From positions 434,001 to 498,000 of the forward strand of contig CALKUK010000013.1 in the NCBI GenBank assembly GCA_937996655.1: DNA of 64,000 nt, written 5' to 3'. The first letter of the stretch is position 1. Each line of letters opens with the position of its first letter. The position numbers and the translations under genes were made by a program. Positions 8,218 to 16,598 of the stretch are shown here, in pieces. This DNA is from an uncultured Sphingomonadaceae bacterium (lineage in GTDB: Bacteria; Pseudomonadota; Alphaproteobacteria; Sphingomonadales; Sphingomonadaceae). Below the pieces are notes generated by a model. The model saw only the letters and a program-made list of their open reading frames with translations. It made no database searches and was not told where the DNA came from.

Positions 8218-9351
8218 ATGTCTGATGCAGAACATGGCGCCGCAAGCGACGCCCGCACCGCGCCCGTCGCTGTCTGGCAGATCCTCGAAAAGCTGCGCGG
8301 ACAGGACCTGATCGACTGGCGCTTGGCCGAAACCAAGGGGCGCGCCTCCATTGAGGAGCGCAAGCTCGATATCGGCTTTCCGTTCGGCTGGTACCCGGTT
8401 CTGCTGTCGAAGGATCTGGCTGTCGGCGAAGTGAAGCCACTGCGCTATTTCTCAACCGATCTTGCCATCTGGCGCGGTGAGGATGGACAGGTGCGTATGG
8501 TCGATGCCTATTGCAAGCATCTCGGCGCGCACATGGGCCATGGCGGCAAGGTGCATGGCAATCTGCTGGAATGCCCCTTCCACGCCTGGCGCTACGACGG
8601 CGAAGAAGGCGTTGTGAAGGACATCCCTTATGCCAAGGCCATTCCGCCGCAGGTGAAGCGCAAATGCACCCGCACTTGGCATGTGGTGGAGGCCAATCGC
8701 TGGGTCTGGATGTGGTATCACCCGCAGGATGTGGCGCCGCTGTTCGACGTTGTGCATCTGCCAGAGGCGACGGACCCGGACTGGACGGACTATGACGTCC
8801 ATGAATGGAATGTCTGGGGCTCCATCCAGAACATGGCGGAAAACGGCGTTGATGTGGCGCATTTCAAATATATCCACGGCACCGCAAACGTGCCGCTCGG
8901 CGATCTGCGCTGGGGCGATTGGGGCCGTGGTGCGGATGTGAAGGCCAAGATGGGCACGCCCTGGGGCGAAGTCGATGGCTGCATCAGCTATGACACGATG
9001 GGCCCGGGCCAGAGCTGGACGCGCTTTACCGGCATTTCGGAAACGCTGCTCGTCGCCTGTATCATTCCGGTGGAACTGGACCATGTCCATGCCCGCTTCT
9101 GCTTCACCCAGCCCAAGGCGCAGGCCGAAGGCGAACGCGCGGGCGTGGCCAAGGCCATCATCCGCGACATCTGCAAGCAGTTTGATCAGGACAAGGTGGT
9201 TTGGGATCGGCAGAAATATGAAGCCAACCCCATCATCTGCGATGGCGATGGCCCCATCCCGCAGTTCCGCAAATATTATGCACGCTATTACGCAACGCCA
9301 GACGCAACACCCGAGGGCGATAATGTGAGCCCGATCCGCGCGGCTGGATAA
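8218..9351 (+). CDS. Rieske non-heme iron oxygenase, KshA-like
   Basis: This 377-residue oxygenase component has the Rieske centre CKH at 99-101 and CPFH at 119-122, and the mononuclear iron motif NMAENGVDVAHFKYIHG with Asp212, His215 and His220. Length and motif spacing match single-component-type oxygenases such as 3-ketosteroid 9-alpha-hydroxylase KshA rather than two-subunit dioxygenases. It needs electrons from a reductase, but none is encoded here. It lies 107 bases after the amidohydrolase with AAGGAG before the ATG. The gap contains only a weak hairpin, so co-transcription from the SDR/ligase promoter is possible. Confidence 0.85.
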   Translation: MSDAEHGAASDARTAPVAVWQILEKLRGQDLIDWRLAETKGRASIEERKLDIGFPFGWYPVLLSKDLAVGEVKPLRYFSTDLAIWRGEDGQVRMVDAYCKHLGAHMGHGGKVHGNLLECPFHAWRYDGEEGVVKDIPYAKAIPPQVKRKCTRTWHVVEANRWVWMWYHPQDVAPLFDVVHLPEATDPDWTDYDVHEWNVWGSIQNMAENGVDVAHFKYIHGTANVPLGDLRWGDWGRGADVKAKMGTPWGEVDGCISYDTMGPGQSWTRFTGISETLLVACIIPVELDHVHARFCFTQPKAQAEGERAGVAKAIIRDICKQFDQDKVVWDRQKYEANPIICDGDGPIPQFRKYYARYYATPDATPEGDNVSPIRAAG

Positions 9352-9399
9352 GGCAGACCGGCTGGTCTAGGTCAGGCCGGTATTTGTAGGGGAGAGACA

Positions 9400-11070
9400 A
9401 TGAAACGCCTGACCTTCTTGCTCGCGCTCGGCGCGACGAGCGCCCACGCAGCCCCGGCCACACGGGCCACCATCTGGAGTGGCGGCCCGATCATCACCAT
9501 GGCCGGCGACACTGCGGAAACGGCTGAAGCCCTTGCCGTGCGGGACGGCCGCATCCTTGCGGTCGGCTCGCTTGCATCGGTGCGCAAGGCCGCGGGCAAA
9601 AAGGCGGAGATGGTCGACCTCAAGGGTCAGACGCTCCTGCCCGGCTTTATCGACGCGCATGGCCATGTGAGTTCGGTGGGGCAAGCCGCCTCGCTCGCCG
9701 CTTTGGCGCCACCGCCCGTCGGCAAGGTCGATTCCATCGCCGCGCTGCAAGCGGCGCTGCGGGCTTACACCCCGCCCAAAGGCATGCCGATGATCATCGG
9801 CAACGGCTATGACGACTCCCAACTTGCGGAACGCCGTCATCCCAACCGGCACGAACTTGACGCGGTCTATCCGGACACGCCTGCCATTATCATCCATGCC
9901 AGCGGTCACTTCGCAGTCATGAATTCAGCCATGCTGAAACTGGCCGGGATCACAGCGGAAACACCCAACCCTCCGGGCGGTGTCATCCGGCGCGAAGCCG
10001 ACGGGAAGACGCCCGACGGTGTATTGGAAGAGACGGCGTTCTTCGTTCCGGCCATGCGTATCATCCCGTCCACCATCGAAAGCGGCGTGGCCGCTCTTGT
10101 TGCGGGTGAAAAGATTTATGCCGCCAACGGCATCACAACCGCGCAAGACGGGCGCGTCATGCCAGAGGCTTGGCCGGCACTTGCAGAAGCCGCCAAACGC
10201 GGTGTGCTGCCGCTCGACACCGTCGCCCTCATTTCCTTTGAACGGGATTGGCCCGCCGATGTCCGCGCGCAGATTGGAAAGCCTTATGTCGGCCGCATGC
10301 GGATTGGCGGCATTAAGCTGACCATCGACGGCAGCCCACAGGGCCGCACGGCTTGGCTGCATGATCCGGTGCCCGTGCCTCCACCGGGCAAGGATGCGAG
10401 TTATCATGGCTATCCCGCCATTGACCTCAAGCTGTTCAACGCCAAGCTGGCGGAGGCCGCGACCAATAACTGGCAGGTCTTTGTCCACGTCAATGGCGAT
10501 GAAGCGATGCAGACGCTGATCGACGGCGTTTGGAAGAACGGCCTGACGGGCAAGCGGACCATTGCGATCCACAGCCAAGTCGTCCGGCGGGAACAGCTGG
10601 AAGACATGAAGAAACTCGACATTCAGCCGAGCTTCTTTGCCAACCACACCTGGTATTGGGGCGATTGGCACCGCGATGTTGCCCTTGGGCCAAAGCGTGC
10701 GGACTTCATTTCTCCGCAGGCAACCGCTTGGGAACTTGGTCTGCGCCCGACCGCGCACAATGACTCTCCCGTCGTTCCCCCCGATATTATGCGGCTCATC
10801 TGGTCATCGGTGAACCGGCGGACGCAATCTGGCGACATCCTCGGCCCGCTCGAATGCATCCCCGTCTATCGCGCGCTACAGCAGGTGACGATCAACGCCG
10901 CATGGCAAATTCATGAGGACGCAGACAAGGGCAGCCTTGCCGTCGGCAAGCGCGCCGACCTTGCCGTGCTCGACGCCAATCCGCTGACCATCGCGCCGGA
11001 CAAACTCAATACCATCAAAGTCGTCGCCACCATCAAGGATGGCCGGACGATCTACGGCACAATAAACTAG
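9400..11070 (+). CDS. Exported YtcJ-like amidohydrolase
   Basis: This 556-residue protein begins with a Sec-type signal peptide (MKRLTFLLALGATSAHA, cleavage near residue 18). The amidohydrolase_3/YtcJ core follows: GFIDAHGHV with metal-binding His87 and His89, VHVNGDEAMQTLIDG, IAIHSQVV, the late-barrel HNDSPVVPPDIMRLIWSSV and the C-terminal GSLAVGKRADLAVLDANP. These enzymes hydrolyse amide or related bonds; the substrate is unknown and the location is periplasmic. GGGGAGAG precedes the ATG. It lies 48 bases downstream of the Rieske gene and 8 bases before a small membrane protein gene. Confidence 0.82.
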   Translation: MKRLTFLLALGATSAHAAPATRATIWSGGPIITMAGDTAETAEALAVRDGRILAVGSLASVRKAAGKKAEMVDLKGQTLLPGFIDAHGHVSSVGQAASLAALAPPPVGKVDSIAALQAALRAYTPPKGMPMIIGNGYDDSQLAERRHPNRHELDAVYPDTPAIIIHASGHFAVMNSAMLKLAGITAETPNPPGGVIRREADGKTPDGVLEETAFFVPAMRIIPSTIESGVAALVAGEKIYAANGITTAQDGRVMPEAWPALAEAAKRGVLPLDTVALISFERDWPADVRAQIGKPYVGRMRIGGIKLTIDGSPQGRTAWLHDPVPVPPPGKDASYHGYPAIDLKLFNAKLAEAATNNWQVFVHVNGDEAMQTLIDGVWKNGLTGKRTIAIHSQVVRREQLEDMKKLDIQPSFFANHTWYWGDWHRDVALGPKRADFISPQATAWELGLRPTAHNDSPVVPPDIMRLIWSSVNRRTQSGDILGPLECIPVYRALQQVTINAAWQIHEDADKGSLAVGKRADLAVLDANPLTIAPDKLNTIKVVATIKDGRTIYGTIN

Positions 11071-11078
11071 GGGGGATT

Positions 11079-11369
11079 ATGCTGGACACCTTGGCACCAT
11101 TTGCGGGCCTTTTGGGCCTTATCGGCTTTGCAGGCCTTGCGGGGCTGAAAACCCCTGTCAGCAAAGGGCGCAGCGGGGCGGGCGTCCGCCTGCTTGGCCT
11201 TCTGGGTCTTGCCGGGCTTGCCGGCATCTGGATCCCCGGTGCAGGTGCCGTGGGTGCCGCAGGTGCCTTGGGCCTGTGGAACCACCAGAACCCCAAGCTC
11301 GCCCTTTGGGGCAAGCTTGGTTGGCTCTGGCTGGCGGGTCTGCCGTTCCTTCTGCCCGCTCTGTTCTAG
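11079..11369 (+). CDS. Small Gly/Leu-rich membrane protein, unknown function
   Basis: This 96-residue protein is not recognised. It is very hydrophobic and rich in Gly, Leu and Ala, with about three likely membrane segments (residues 6-23, 37-60 and 78-96). A basic loop KTPVSKGRSG lies after the first. The repeated LLGLIGFAGLAGL / LLGLLGLAGLAGI pattern suggests internal duplication of one helix hairpin. A GGGGGGA ribosome site 8 bases after the upstream stop supports translation and coupling to the exported amidohydrolase. The antisense frame is also open, but without such a start context. Confidence 0.6.
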   Translation: MLDTLAPFAGLLGLIGFAGLAGLKTPVSKGRSGAGVRLLGLLGLAGLAGIWIPGAGAVGAAGALGLWNHQNPKLALWGKLGWLWLAGLPFLLPALF

Positions 11370-11385
11370 GCGGCCCTCTTTTAAC

Positions 11386-13833
11386 TCAGTAGCGGAATGA
11401 AAGCGTAACCCCGTAGGTGCGGGGTTCGCCGAACTCCGACACTGTGGTGGCGCCGGTGAAGGCGAAGGAACCAAACGTCACGGTTTCATACGCCTTGTCG
11501 AAGATATTTTTGCCCCAGAACCGGAGCGAGAGTTCCCGGTCTTCACCCATGCGCCGTGTCAGGCTGATGCTCGCATCGGTGATCGCCTTGCTGCCAATGG
11601 TGCGGTTGTCGAGGACGTTGCTCGATGTCTCGATACTGCTTTGATAGCTGACATTGGCATGGAAGCCCGCCGCCCAATCACTCGAGATATCGCGGTTGTA
11701 GTCCACATAGACATTGCCCGACGATTTGGGGGCCGACGTCTGGTTCGCGATAAAGTTCTGGACCTGCACTTGCCCGGTATCGAGCAACACGCTGGCCGAC
11801 CTCTCCCCGAATTTGGCACTGAGCAGCGCGCCGGATAGGCCGACCCGCAATTCACGCGACAAGGCCGCGTTCAGATCAAACTCGACGCCGTAAATGTCAT
11901 TGCCATCGATACCGATAAAGTCGCGGTCCCCCGCCGTCGCTCCGGTTTGCACACTCGCCTGATAATTGTTCATGCGCATGAAGAACCCAGCGAGCGAGTA
12001 GCTGAGTTTGCGATCAAGCGCATTGCCCTTGATACCCGCCTCAAACGAGCTGACCTTTTCGGGTTCAAATCCGGCAGCAAAGTTGATCGGGTTTGCAGAG
12101 CGCTGCGACGTGCCCCCGGTTTTATAGCCGCGCACATATTTGGCATAGAGGTTGAGATCATTGCTGACCTTGTACGCAACGGTCAGCGAGGGGGAGAAGT
12201 TGTTGAATTTCCCCGAATAGCTGGCTCCCGTCACAGCCCCTGTCGGCGTGCACGTTTGCCCAAGGGCTGCGAAGGTCAGTGCAAAGAAGCCGCAATTCTC
12301 GGCCGTGAACCCGCCCAACGCGGCAAAGGAGAACGACCGTTCATTGATGCGGGTTGCCGTTCGCTTATCATGGGAATAGCGCGCGCCCAGGGTGATGCTC
12401 AGCTTCTCATCCGCGCCCGGCCGAACAGTCACTTCGCCAAAGCCTGCATAGGATTTGTTGGCAATGCCCGTCAGATTTTGGAGGATGAGCGGACCCGAAC
12501 CGATGGCCCCGCCCAAAATATCGAGCGTCGCCTTGTCCTCATAATAATAGGCGCCCAACACATATTCGAGGCTGCCTGCCATGAAGCCTGTGTTGCCTAG
12601 CAGTTGAAGTTCCTCAGACGTGCTGTGGAAGTGGGTGTTGTCCGTCGTCGACGCTACGCCATTTGGCCCGATCACATTCAACACTGTGCCAACAGGCAGG
12701 GTCGGGATCGCCGATGTCAGCACGGTCGTCACAATGCTGGCAGAGTGGGTCGGCAGATTGTCCGAATATTGGCTGTTGTTGATCCGGCGAAAGCCGGTGA
12801 TCGACCGCAATGTCAGGGCGTCGCTGGCCTCCCATTCGATGGTAAGATTATGGCCGGTAACCTTCCCGTCATTGGGCAACATCGCGCGCACCGCAGTTGC
12901 GCTGTCCGGGCGTCGGCTCCCAAAAGGCACAGTGTCGGTGAAGGTGTTCACTAGGCTCGTAATGCCGGTCGCCAATCCGAAGGTCCCGGGAATTGTAAAT
13001 GGAGCGGCGACCGGAAAACTCGCCGGTGCCCCCGCGACCGGGACGGTCAGCGTCCCCGTATCCTTATTGCGTGAATAATCGAACGCATAGTCAATCGTCA
13101 GCGCTTCACTCGGCTTGAAGCGGAGCGCACCACGGAAAGCGGTGTGGTTCTGGCGCGCAAAATCAAGGCCAAGGCCGGTATTTTCCTGAAGGCCATCGCG
13201 TTTGGACCGGAGGCCCGTCAGCCGGATGGCAGCCGCGTCCCCTAATGGGACATTGAGGGTGACGACGCCGCGCTTCGCATCATAATTGCCATAGCTGACC
13301 GACCCTTTGGCATGGAATTCACCCAAGGCCGGTTTGGCCGAAATGATGTTGATCGCCCCACCTGTCGCATTGCGCCCATAAAGCGTGCCCTGTGGCCCGC
13401 GGAGCACTTCAATGCGCTCAAGGTCTTCGGTTTCAAATCCGCCGCCGACCGTCGTCCCGACATAGACCCCGTCGACATAGAGCGCGACCGATGGATCCTG
13501 TGTCAGCGTCACGTCATTCTGGCCGACACCGCGGATGAAGAGGCGGACCGTATCCGACCGCCCGTTGAAGTTGTTGACGAAGAGATTGGGCACCTGCCCC
13601 ACAAAATCGCGGAGCTCGGATATCTGGTTATTCTCCAGCGCCTCATTGTTGAAGGCGGAGAGGGAAATGGGCACATCGACGAGCGCCTGTTCCCGCTTTT
13701 GCGCTGTGACGATGATATCGCCGGGTGAAATTGTGTCCGCGTCTGCTGCGGCCTCCGCGGCACTTGCAGGCGACGATAACCATGCCAGCGCAACAGCCAT
13801 GGCCGCCGCGCCCGCTTTAAGGGCACTCTTCAT
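11386..13833 (-). CDS. TonB-dependent receptor 1
   Basis: This 815-residue outer-membrane receptor has a signal peptide (MKSALKAGAAAMAVALAWL to about residue 25), a TonB box-like IIVTAQKR near residue 40 and a plug domain with RLFIRGVGQNDV, YVDGVYVG and RIEVLRGPQGTLYGRNATGGAINI. A 22-strand barrel ending in the aromatic FRY follows. It should import a large or scarce substrate across the outer membrane using TonB energy. The start at 13833 follows GGAGG; the ORF could begin 21 bases earlier without one. It converges with the small membrane protein and has a 28-bp palindrome 49 bp upstream. Confidence 0.92.
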   Translation of the reverse strand: MKSALKAGAAAMAVALAWLSSPASAAEAAADADTISPGDIIVTAQKREQALVDVPISLSAFNNEALENNQISELRDFVGQVPNLFVNNFNGRSDTVRLFIRGVGQNDVTLTQDPSVALYVDGVYVGTTVGGGFETEDLERIEVLRGPQGTLYGRNATGGAINIISAKPALGEFHAKGSVSYGNYDAKRGVVTLNVPLGDAAAIRLTGLRSKRDGLQENTGLGLDFARQNHTAFRGALRFKPSEALTIDYAFDYSRNKDTGTLTVPVAGAPASFPVAAPFTIPGTFGLATGITSLVNTFTDTVPFGSRRPDSATAVRAMLPNDGKVTGHNLTIEWEASDALTLRSITGFRRINNSQYSDNLPTHSASIVTTVLTSAIPTLPVGTVLNVIGPNGVASTTDNTHFHSTSEELQLLGNTGFMAGSLEYVLGAYYYEDKATLDILGGAIGSGPLILQNLTGIANKSYAGFGEVTVRPGADEKLSITLGARYSHDKRTATRINERSFSFAALGGFTAENCGFFALTFAALGQTCTPTGAVTGASYSGKFNNFSPSLTVAYKVSNDLNLYAKYVRGYKTGGTSQRSANPINFAAGFEPEKVSSFEAGIKGNALDRKLSYSLAGFFMRMNNYQASVQTGATAGDRDFIGIDGNDIYGVEFDLNAALSRELRVGLSGALLSAKFGERSASVLLDTGQVQVQNFIANQTSAPKSSGNVYVDYNRDISSDWAAGFHANVSYQSSIETSSNVLDNRTIGSKAITDASISLTRRMGEDRELSLRFWGKNIFDKAYETVTFGSFAFTGATTVSEFGEPRTYGVTLSFRY

Positions 13834-13881
13834 GCTTCCTCTCCTCCCAGTCACGTTTTACACGCTACGCACTACTAGAAC

Positions 13882-13909
13882 GCGTTCTGGACGGGGCCGC
13901 TGGTTACGC
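13882..13909. promoter_or_regulatory. 28-bp palindromic operator, site 2 (TonB receptor 1), degenerate left arm
   Basis: GCGTTC and TTACGC lie exactly 28 bp end to end, so only GCGT/ACGC are fully symmetric. The spacing equals the other copies and the position is 49 bp upstream of the receptor start. The left arm overlaps a separate 12-bp palindrome AGAACGCGTTCT (13877-13888), which could instead be a LacI-type site. Confidence 0.4.
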
Positions 13910-13987
13910 GTGCTCCCGATTTGAGATGAAGACTGTCACGATCTGCGTAGTCCCGCAAGCCCCAACCTGACAGACAGGATCTGCCCG

Positions 13988-14875
13988 TCAGGATGCCGCC
14001 GAAAGCCGCCGGATCGTGCGGAAACCGACATGGTTGGTGCCGAGTGTATCTTCCTGCATCTGGCGCGATTGCGGGCGATAGCGTGCACAGAAATTGCGTG
14101 CACACAGATACGACCCGCCTTTGATGGCATGGGCCCCCGTCTGGGCTGGAGCATCCGGACGGTGGCTCGCGGTCCAGCCGCTGCGGGTCCATTCCCAGAC
14201 ATTGCCCGTCATATCAAATAGGCCGGACGCATTTGCGGGAAAACGACCAACCGGCGCGCGCCCCAGATAGCCATCGGCCTTGCTGTTGCTGGTTGGGAAT
14301 GTCCCATCCCAATTATTGCCCGAAGGTTTTCCATCGATGATGGGTCGGTCCCGGCCGGGGATATGGCGCCCCTGTCCGGCTGCCCATTCCCATTCCGCCT
14401 CGCTCGGCAGATCGCGGCCCTTCCATTTGGCATAAGCCAGCGCGTCGGCATAAGCGATCTGGACGACCGGCTCATCGTCCTTGCCTTCAATGGAACTGCC
14501 CGGACCTTCCGGATGCCGCCAACTCGCCCCGGGCATGAACGTCCAGCCCGGCGCGCGGCCCGCCTCCGGCATCAGGAACACCGCACCGCCAGGCTGACGC
14601 TGCGCCTCCGGCACGCGCGGGTCATCGGCGAAGCCTTTCTCAGCCGCAGTCACATAGCCGGTCGCCTGCACAAAAGCGGCGAAGGCGGCGTTGGTGACTT
14701 CGGTCGTATCCATCATGAAGCTGCCGACCGTCACCGGCCCGCCACGCGCTTCTTCGGGATAGCTCTCATCATTGCCGGGCGTAAACGTGCCGCCTTTGAT
14801 GAGCACCTCCGGCGGCCGCGTGTCGGAACACCCCGCCACACCAAGCAGGAGCAAGGCGAGCCACGCTGCACGCAT
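13988..14875 (-). CDS. Formylglycine-generating enzyme (sulfatase maturase), predicted lipoprotein
   Basis: This 295-residue protein should oxidise the active-site cysteine of a type I sulfatase to formylglycine. The C-terminal SUMF1/FGE fold shows LPSEAEWEWAAGQG at 156-169, TGNVWEWT at 223-230 and KGGSYLCARNFCARYR. In the last, Cys258 and Cys263 have the same five-residue spacing as the copper-binding active-site cysteines of characterised FGEs, which separates it from SUMF1 proteins that lack activity. The N-terminus is a lipobox-type signal (LGVAGC, Cys16), implying a membrane-anchored periplasmic enzyme, which is unusual. The ATG shares one base with the sulfatase stop (TGATG), so the two are translationally coupled. 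Confidence 0.88.
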   Translation of the reverse strand: MRAAWLALLLLGVAGCSDTRPPEVLIKGGTFTPGNDESYPEEARGGPVTVGSFMMDTTEVTNAAFAAFVQATGYVTAAEKGFADDPRVPEAQRQPGGAVFLMPEAGRAPGWTFMPGASWRHPEGPGSSIEGKDDEPVVQIAYADALAYAKWKGRDLPSEAEWEWAAGQGRHIPGRDRPIIDGKPSGNNWDGTFPTSNSKADGYLGRAPVGRFPANASGLFDMTGNVWEWTRSGWTASHRPDAPAQTGAHAIKGGSYLCARNFCARYRPQSRQMQEDTLGTNHVGFRTIRRLSAAS

Positions 14876-16494
14876 CAGCGGAAGCGGATCTTTGCCTTTG
14901 GCGGATATTTGGCCATCGTCGCGCCGTGGAGCGCGATCAGCGGTCCCAACGCATAAGACGGTACCCAGGCCTTTTCGATCAGCACAGATTTGCGTTCCTT
15001 GGGATCAAGGTAGAGGTTGTACATCAGGCCGTTGAGCGGCGTGATGACCTGCGCATTGTCCAGCCCGCCAAAGTCCCGCACGCTGCCCGTCCCGACCTGA
15101 ATCTCCGACGTCGCCATCTTATAGTAGCGCCACCGCACCCCTGCGAAGAGATCCGCGTTCCAGAAATACACCGCTTCCCGCGCGGACTCGCCATTGTCGG
15201 CAAGGAGGAAGGGCGTCTGGTCAATGCCGTCGATATAGCGATCCGTCGGCACGGCTTTGGCCGCGTCCACACCCGCGACCGCAAGGCTGGTGTTGAACAT
15301 GTCGGTCATGTCGAACAGGCCATCGGAGACCCGGCCCGGCTTGATCATGCCCGGCCACCAGAAGATGCCCGGCACGCGCACGCCACCTTCCAACGTTGTG
15401 CCCTTCGCCCCGCGGAAGGGCGTAGCGCCGCTTTCGGGGTAGCTGTCCTCTTCCGGCCCATTGTCTGACGTGAAAAAGACGATGGTATTGTCGGCGATCT
15501 TCAGATCTTCCAGCAGCTTGGTCAGGCGGCCGACGATGTCGTCCACCTCGATCACGCTGTCACGATACACATCCTTGGTCGCGGAGCGGCCAACGAACGC
15601 CTTGGACGGCTCGTTGAAGTAATGGACCTTGGAGAAATTGTGGCTGAGGTAGAACGGCTTGCCCGACTTCACCGAGCGGCGGATGAAATCCTCCGAAAAG
15701 GCGGCGAACTTCTGGTCAAGATCCTTGCTGTTGGCCCAGTTGATCTGCCCAAGCGATGTGCCGCCCTTTTCCTTGGTGGCCGACCAGAGGTCCCGGCTTG
15801 CCGGCATGGAGCGCAGCTCGGCCAGCAATTCGGGATCATTGACGACATCGGGCGAGGACGGATGCTCTTCTTGATAGGCGTTGGCGACGCCGAGAAAACC
15901 CGTGAATTCGTCAAAGCCGACCTGCCAGGGGCGTGAGCCGTCCTTCTCGCCAAGATGCCATTTGCCGGAGAGCGCCGTGCGATAGCCCGCGCCGGACAGA
16001 ATCTTGGCGGCGAGCAACTCACCCGAAATATCGGCCGTATCGTTGAGCAGCTTGGGCGTCAGCAGGCCGGAGCGCACCGGCAGGCGGCCGGTGTTGAGTG
16101 CAGCCCGCGTCGGCGTGCAGCTTGGCTGCGCATAGGTGGAGGTGAGCTTGAGGCCTTCGCGGGCGAGCCGGTCGATATGCGGCGTGGGGGCACCGAGCGA
16201 TTCTCCGCCGCCATAGGCCCCGACATCGCCATAACCGAGATCATCGACGACGAAGATGAGAATATTGGGGCGCTTGCCGGTGCGTTTGTAGATCGCATCC
16301 AGCTTCGCCTGCGCGGCGCGGGACTGATCTGGATGAAGCACCGCGGGTTCAAAATTGTCGTGCTGACGTTCAGCCTTTAAGACGGGGGAGACGCGGGACA
16401 TGGACCCGACCGTCAGCCCCGCCGGAACCGACATCTGCTGAGCGGTCGCTGCGGCCCCCGCACAGAGCAAAGTTGCCATTATCGCGCGCTTCAT
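14875..16494 (-). CDS. Secreted arylsulfatase (type I, Cys-type)
   Basis: This 539-residue sulfatase has a signal peptide (MKRAIMATLLCAGAAATAQ), metal-binding VDDLGYGD at 83-90 and the signature SCTPTRAALNTGRLPVRSG. The signature Cys126 in CTPTR matches CxPxR and becomes formylglycine, the nucleophile for sulfate-ester hydrolysis. FTSDNGPEED near residue 345 supplies further metal ligands. Length is normal. The immediately downstream gene encodes the matching maturase. The product should remove sulfate from an organic sulfate ester in the periplasm. It is divergent from an unrelated alkylsulfatase across a 104-bp region with a 28-bp palindrome. Confidence 0.92.
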   Translation of the reverse strand: MKRAIMATLLCAGAAATAQQMSVPAGLTVGSMSRVSPVLKAERQHDNFEPAVLHPDQSRAAQAKLDAIYKRTGKRPNILIFVVDDLGYGDVGAYGGGESLGAPTPHIDRLAREGLKLTSTYAQPSCTPTRAALNTGRLPVRSGLLTPKLLNDTADISGELLAAKILSGAGYRTALSGKWHLGEKDGSRPWQVGFDEFTGFLGVANAYQEEHPSSPDVVNDPELLAELRSMPASRDLWSATKEKGGTSLGQINWANSKDLDQKFAAFSEDFIRRSVKSGKPFYLSHNFSKVHYFNEPSKAFVGRSATKDVYRDSVIEVDDIVGRLTKLLEDLKIADNTIVFFTSDNGPEEDSYPESGATPFRGAKGTTLEGGVRVPGIFWWPGMIKPGRVSDGLFDMTDMFNTSLAVAGVDAAKAVPTDRYIDGIDQTPFLLADNGESAREAVYFWNADLFAGVRWRYYKMATSEIQVGTGSVRDFGGLDNAQVITPLNGLMYNLYLDPKERKSVLIEKAWVPSYALGPLIALHGATMAKYPPKAKIRFR

Positions 16495-16544
16495 GCCATC
16501 CTCTTTCGCAGTTATGCCTTTGATTTGCGCCTAACTTACCGGAT

Positions 16545-16572
16545 GCGTATTACGGTGCAATCAGATTTACGC
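16545..16572. promoter_or_regulatory. 28-bp palindromic operator, site 3 (arylsulfatase / alkylsulfatase)
   Basis: GCGTAT and TTACGC lie exactly 28 bp end to end in the divergent promoter region. The site ends 26 bp before the alkylsulfatase start and lies 50 bp upstream of the arylsulfatase start. Five of six arm positions are symmetric. Confidence 0.6.
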
Positions 16573-16598
16573 AGATGATCAAAACTTGGGAGTCGAAT

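Noticed and set aside
9352..9399. ACCGGC/GCCGGT hairpin before the YtcJ-like gene as terminator
   Set aside because: Long loop, no T-run and close spacing of co-directional genes; not supported.
13877..13888. 12-bp palindrome AGAACGCGTTCT upstream of TonB receptor 1 as a LacI-type operator
   Set aside because: Possible, but it overlaps site 2 and there is no LacI gene in the window; kept only as an alternative reading.
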